Assembly (NCBI GenBank): GCA_035509615.1
Contig: DATJLK010000245.1
Span: forward strand, 1 to 13,708
Direction of reading: 5' to 3'
Source of the DNA: AP-15 sp035509615
GTDB taxonomy: Bacteria > Pseudomonadota > Alphaproteobacteria > ATCC43930 > CGMCC-115725
Length of the DNA: 13,708 bases
Shown here: positions 13,686 to 13,708 of the stretch, piece after piece
Layout of the letters: each line of letters begins with the position of its first letter
Numbering within the stretch: the first letter of the stretch is position 1
Notes under the pieces: model-generated
What the model saw: only the letters and a program-made list of their open reading frames with translations
Database searches by the model: none
Told to the model about the DNA's origin: nothing
Translations under genes and position numbers: made by a program

Positions 13686-13708
13686 CTGGAGAGAACCCCT
13701 CAATGATC

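Noticed and set aside
1..13708. A defence system, secondary-metabolite cluster or mobile element linking these genes
   Set aside because: No nuclease, toxin-antitoxin, integrase, transposase, carrier protein or synthase motifs were seen, and neighbouring genes have unrelated housekeeping roles.

Overview
The window is GC-rich, densely packed bacterial chromosome, most likely from an alphaproteobacterium of the Hyphomicrobiales/Rhodospirillales type. The basis is family content: GlgC, a DUF4239 membrane protein, a DUF6489 protein, DcaP-like and BBP2-type porins, and a haloalkane-free set of small housekeeping hydrolases. Assignment below class is inference. No tRNA, rRNA, CRISPR array, transposase or phage gene was found.

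Left part (1-3400, + strand). The 3' end of glgC (glycogen synthesis) is followed by an intergenic stretch with three tandem 17-bp repeats. Next come a two-domain protein (dienelactone-hydrolase fold plus SnoaL/NTF2-like domain) whose hydrolase catalytic residues are missing, a PPOX-fold flavin/F420-type oxidoreductase, and a four-helix DUF4239 membrane protein.

Middle (3400-8000). A secreted 12-cysteine protein on the minus strand, built from two copies of a six-cysteine module, converges on the DUF4239 gene. After about 340 bp of hairpin-rich non-coding DNA comes a glutamate-1-semialdehyde-aminomutase-like PLP aminotransferase (+). It faces two related minus-strand porin genes. One is a 101-residue protein with only the N-terminus of the porin (signal peptide, short helix, first strand). 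The other is a full-length DcaP-like porin whose reading frame is broken at a run of eight C (eight G on the + strand). One base fewer would restore a 550-residue porin ending in the usual Phe.

Right part (8000-13708). An AT-rich (about 18% GC over 60 bp) non-coding island lies upstream of the porin. A metallo-beta-lactamase-fold hydrolase (-) is divergent from a tight + strand operon of DUF6489 protein, GNAT acetyltransferase and histidine phosphatase (3-bp gap, then ATGA overlap). A perfect 9-bp inverted repeat lies in the divergent gap. The histidine phosphatase meets a minus-strand metallophosphoesterase tail to tail, with both stop codons inside one CTAG. The metallophosphoesterase overlaps the upstream HAD phosphatase gene by 10 bp, and a BBP2-type porin with a long Pro/Ala linker closes the window.

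The genes do not form one pathway. The window looks like core-genome housekeeping genes with a cluster of outer-membrane porins. The points most worth following are the homopolymer-disrupted porin with its truncated paralogue, the catalytically dead DLH-SnoaL fusion, and the duplicated six-cysteine secreted protein.
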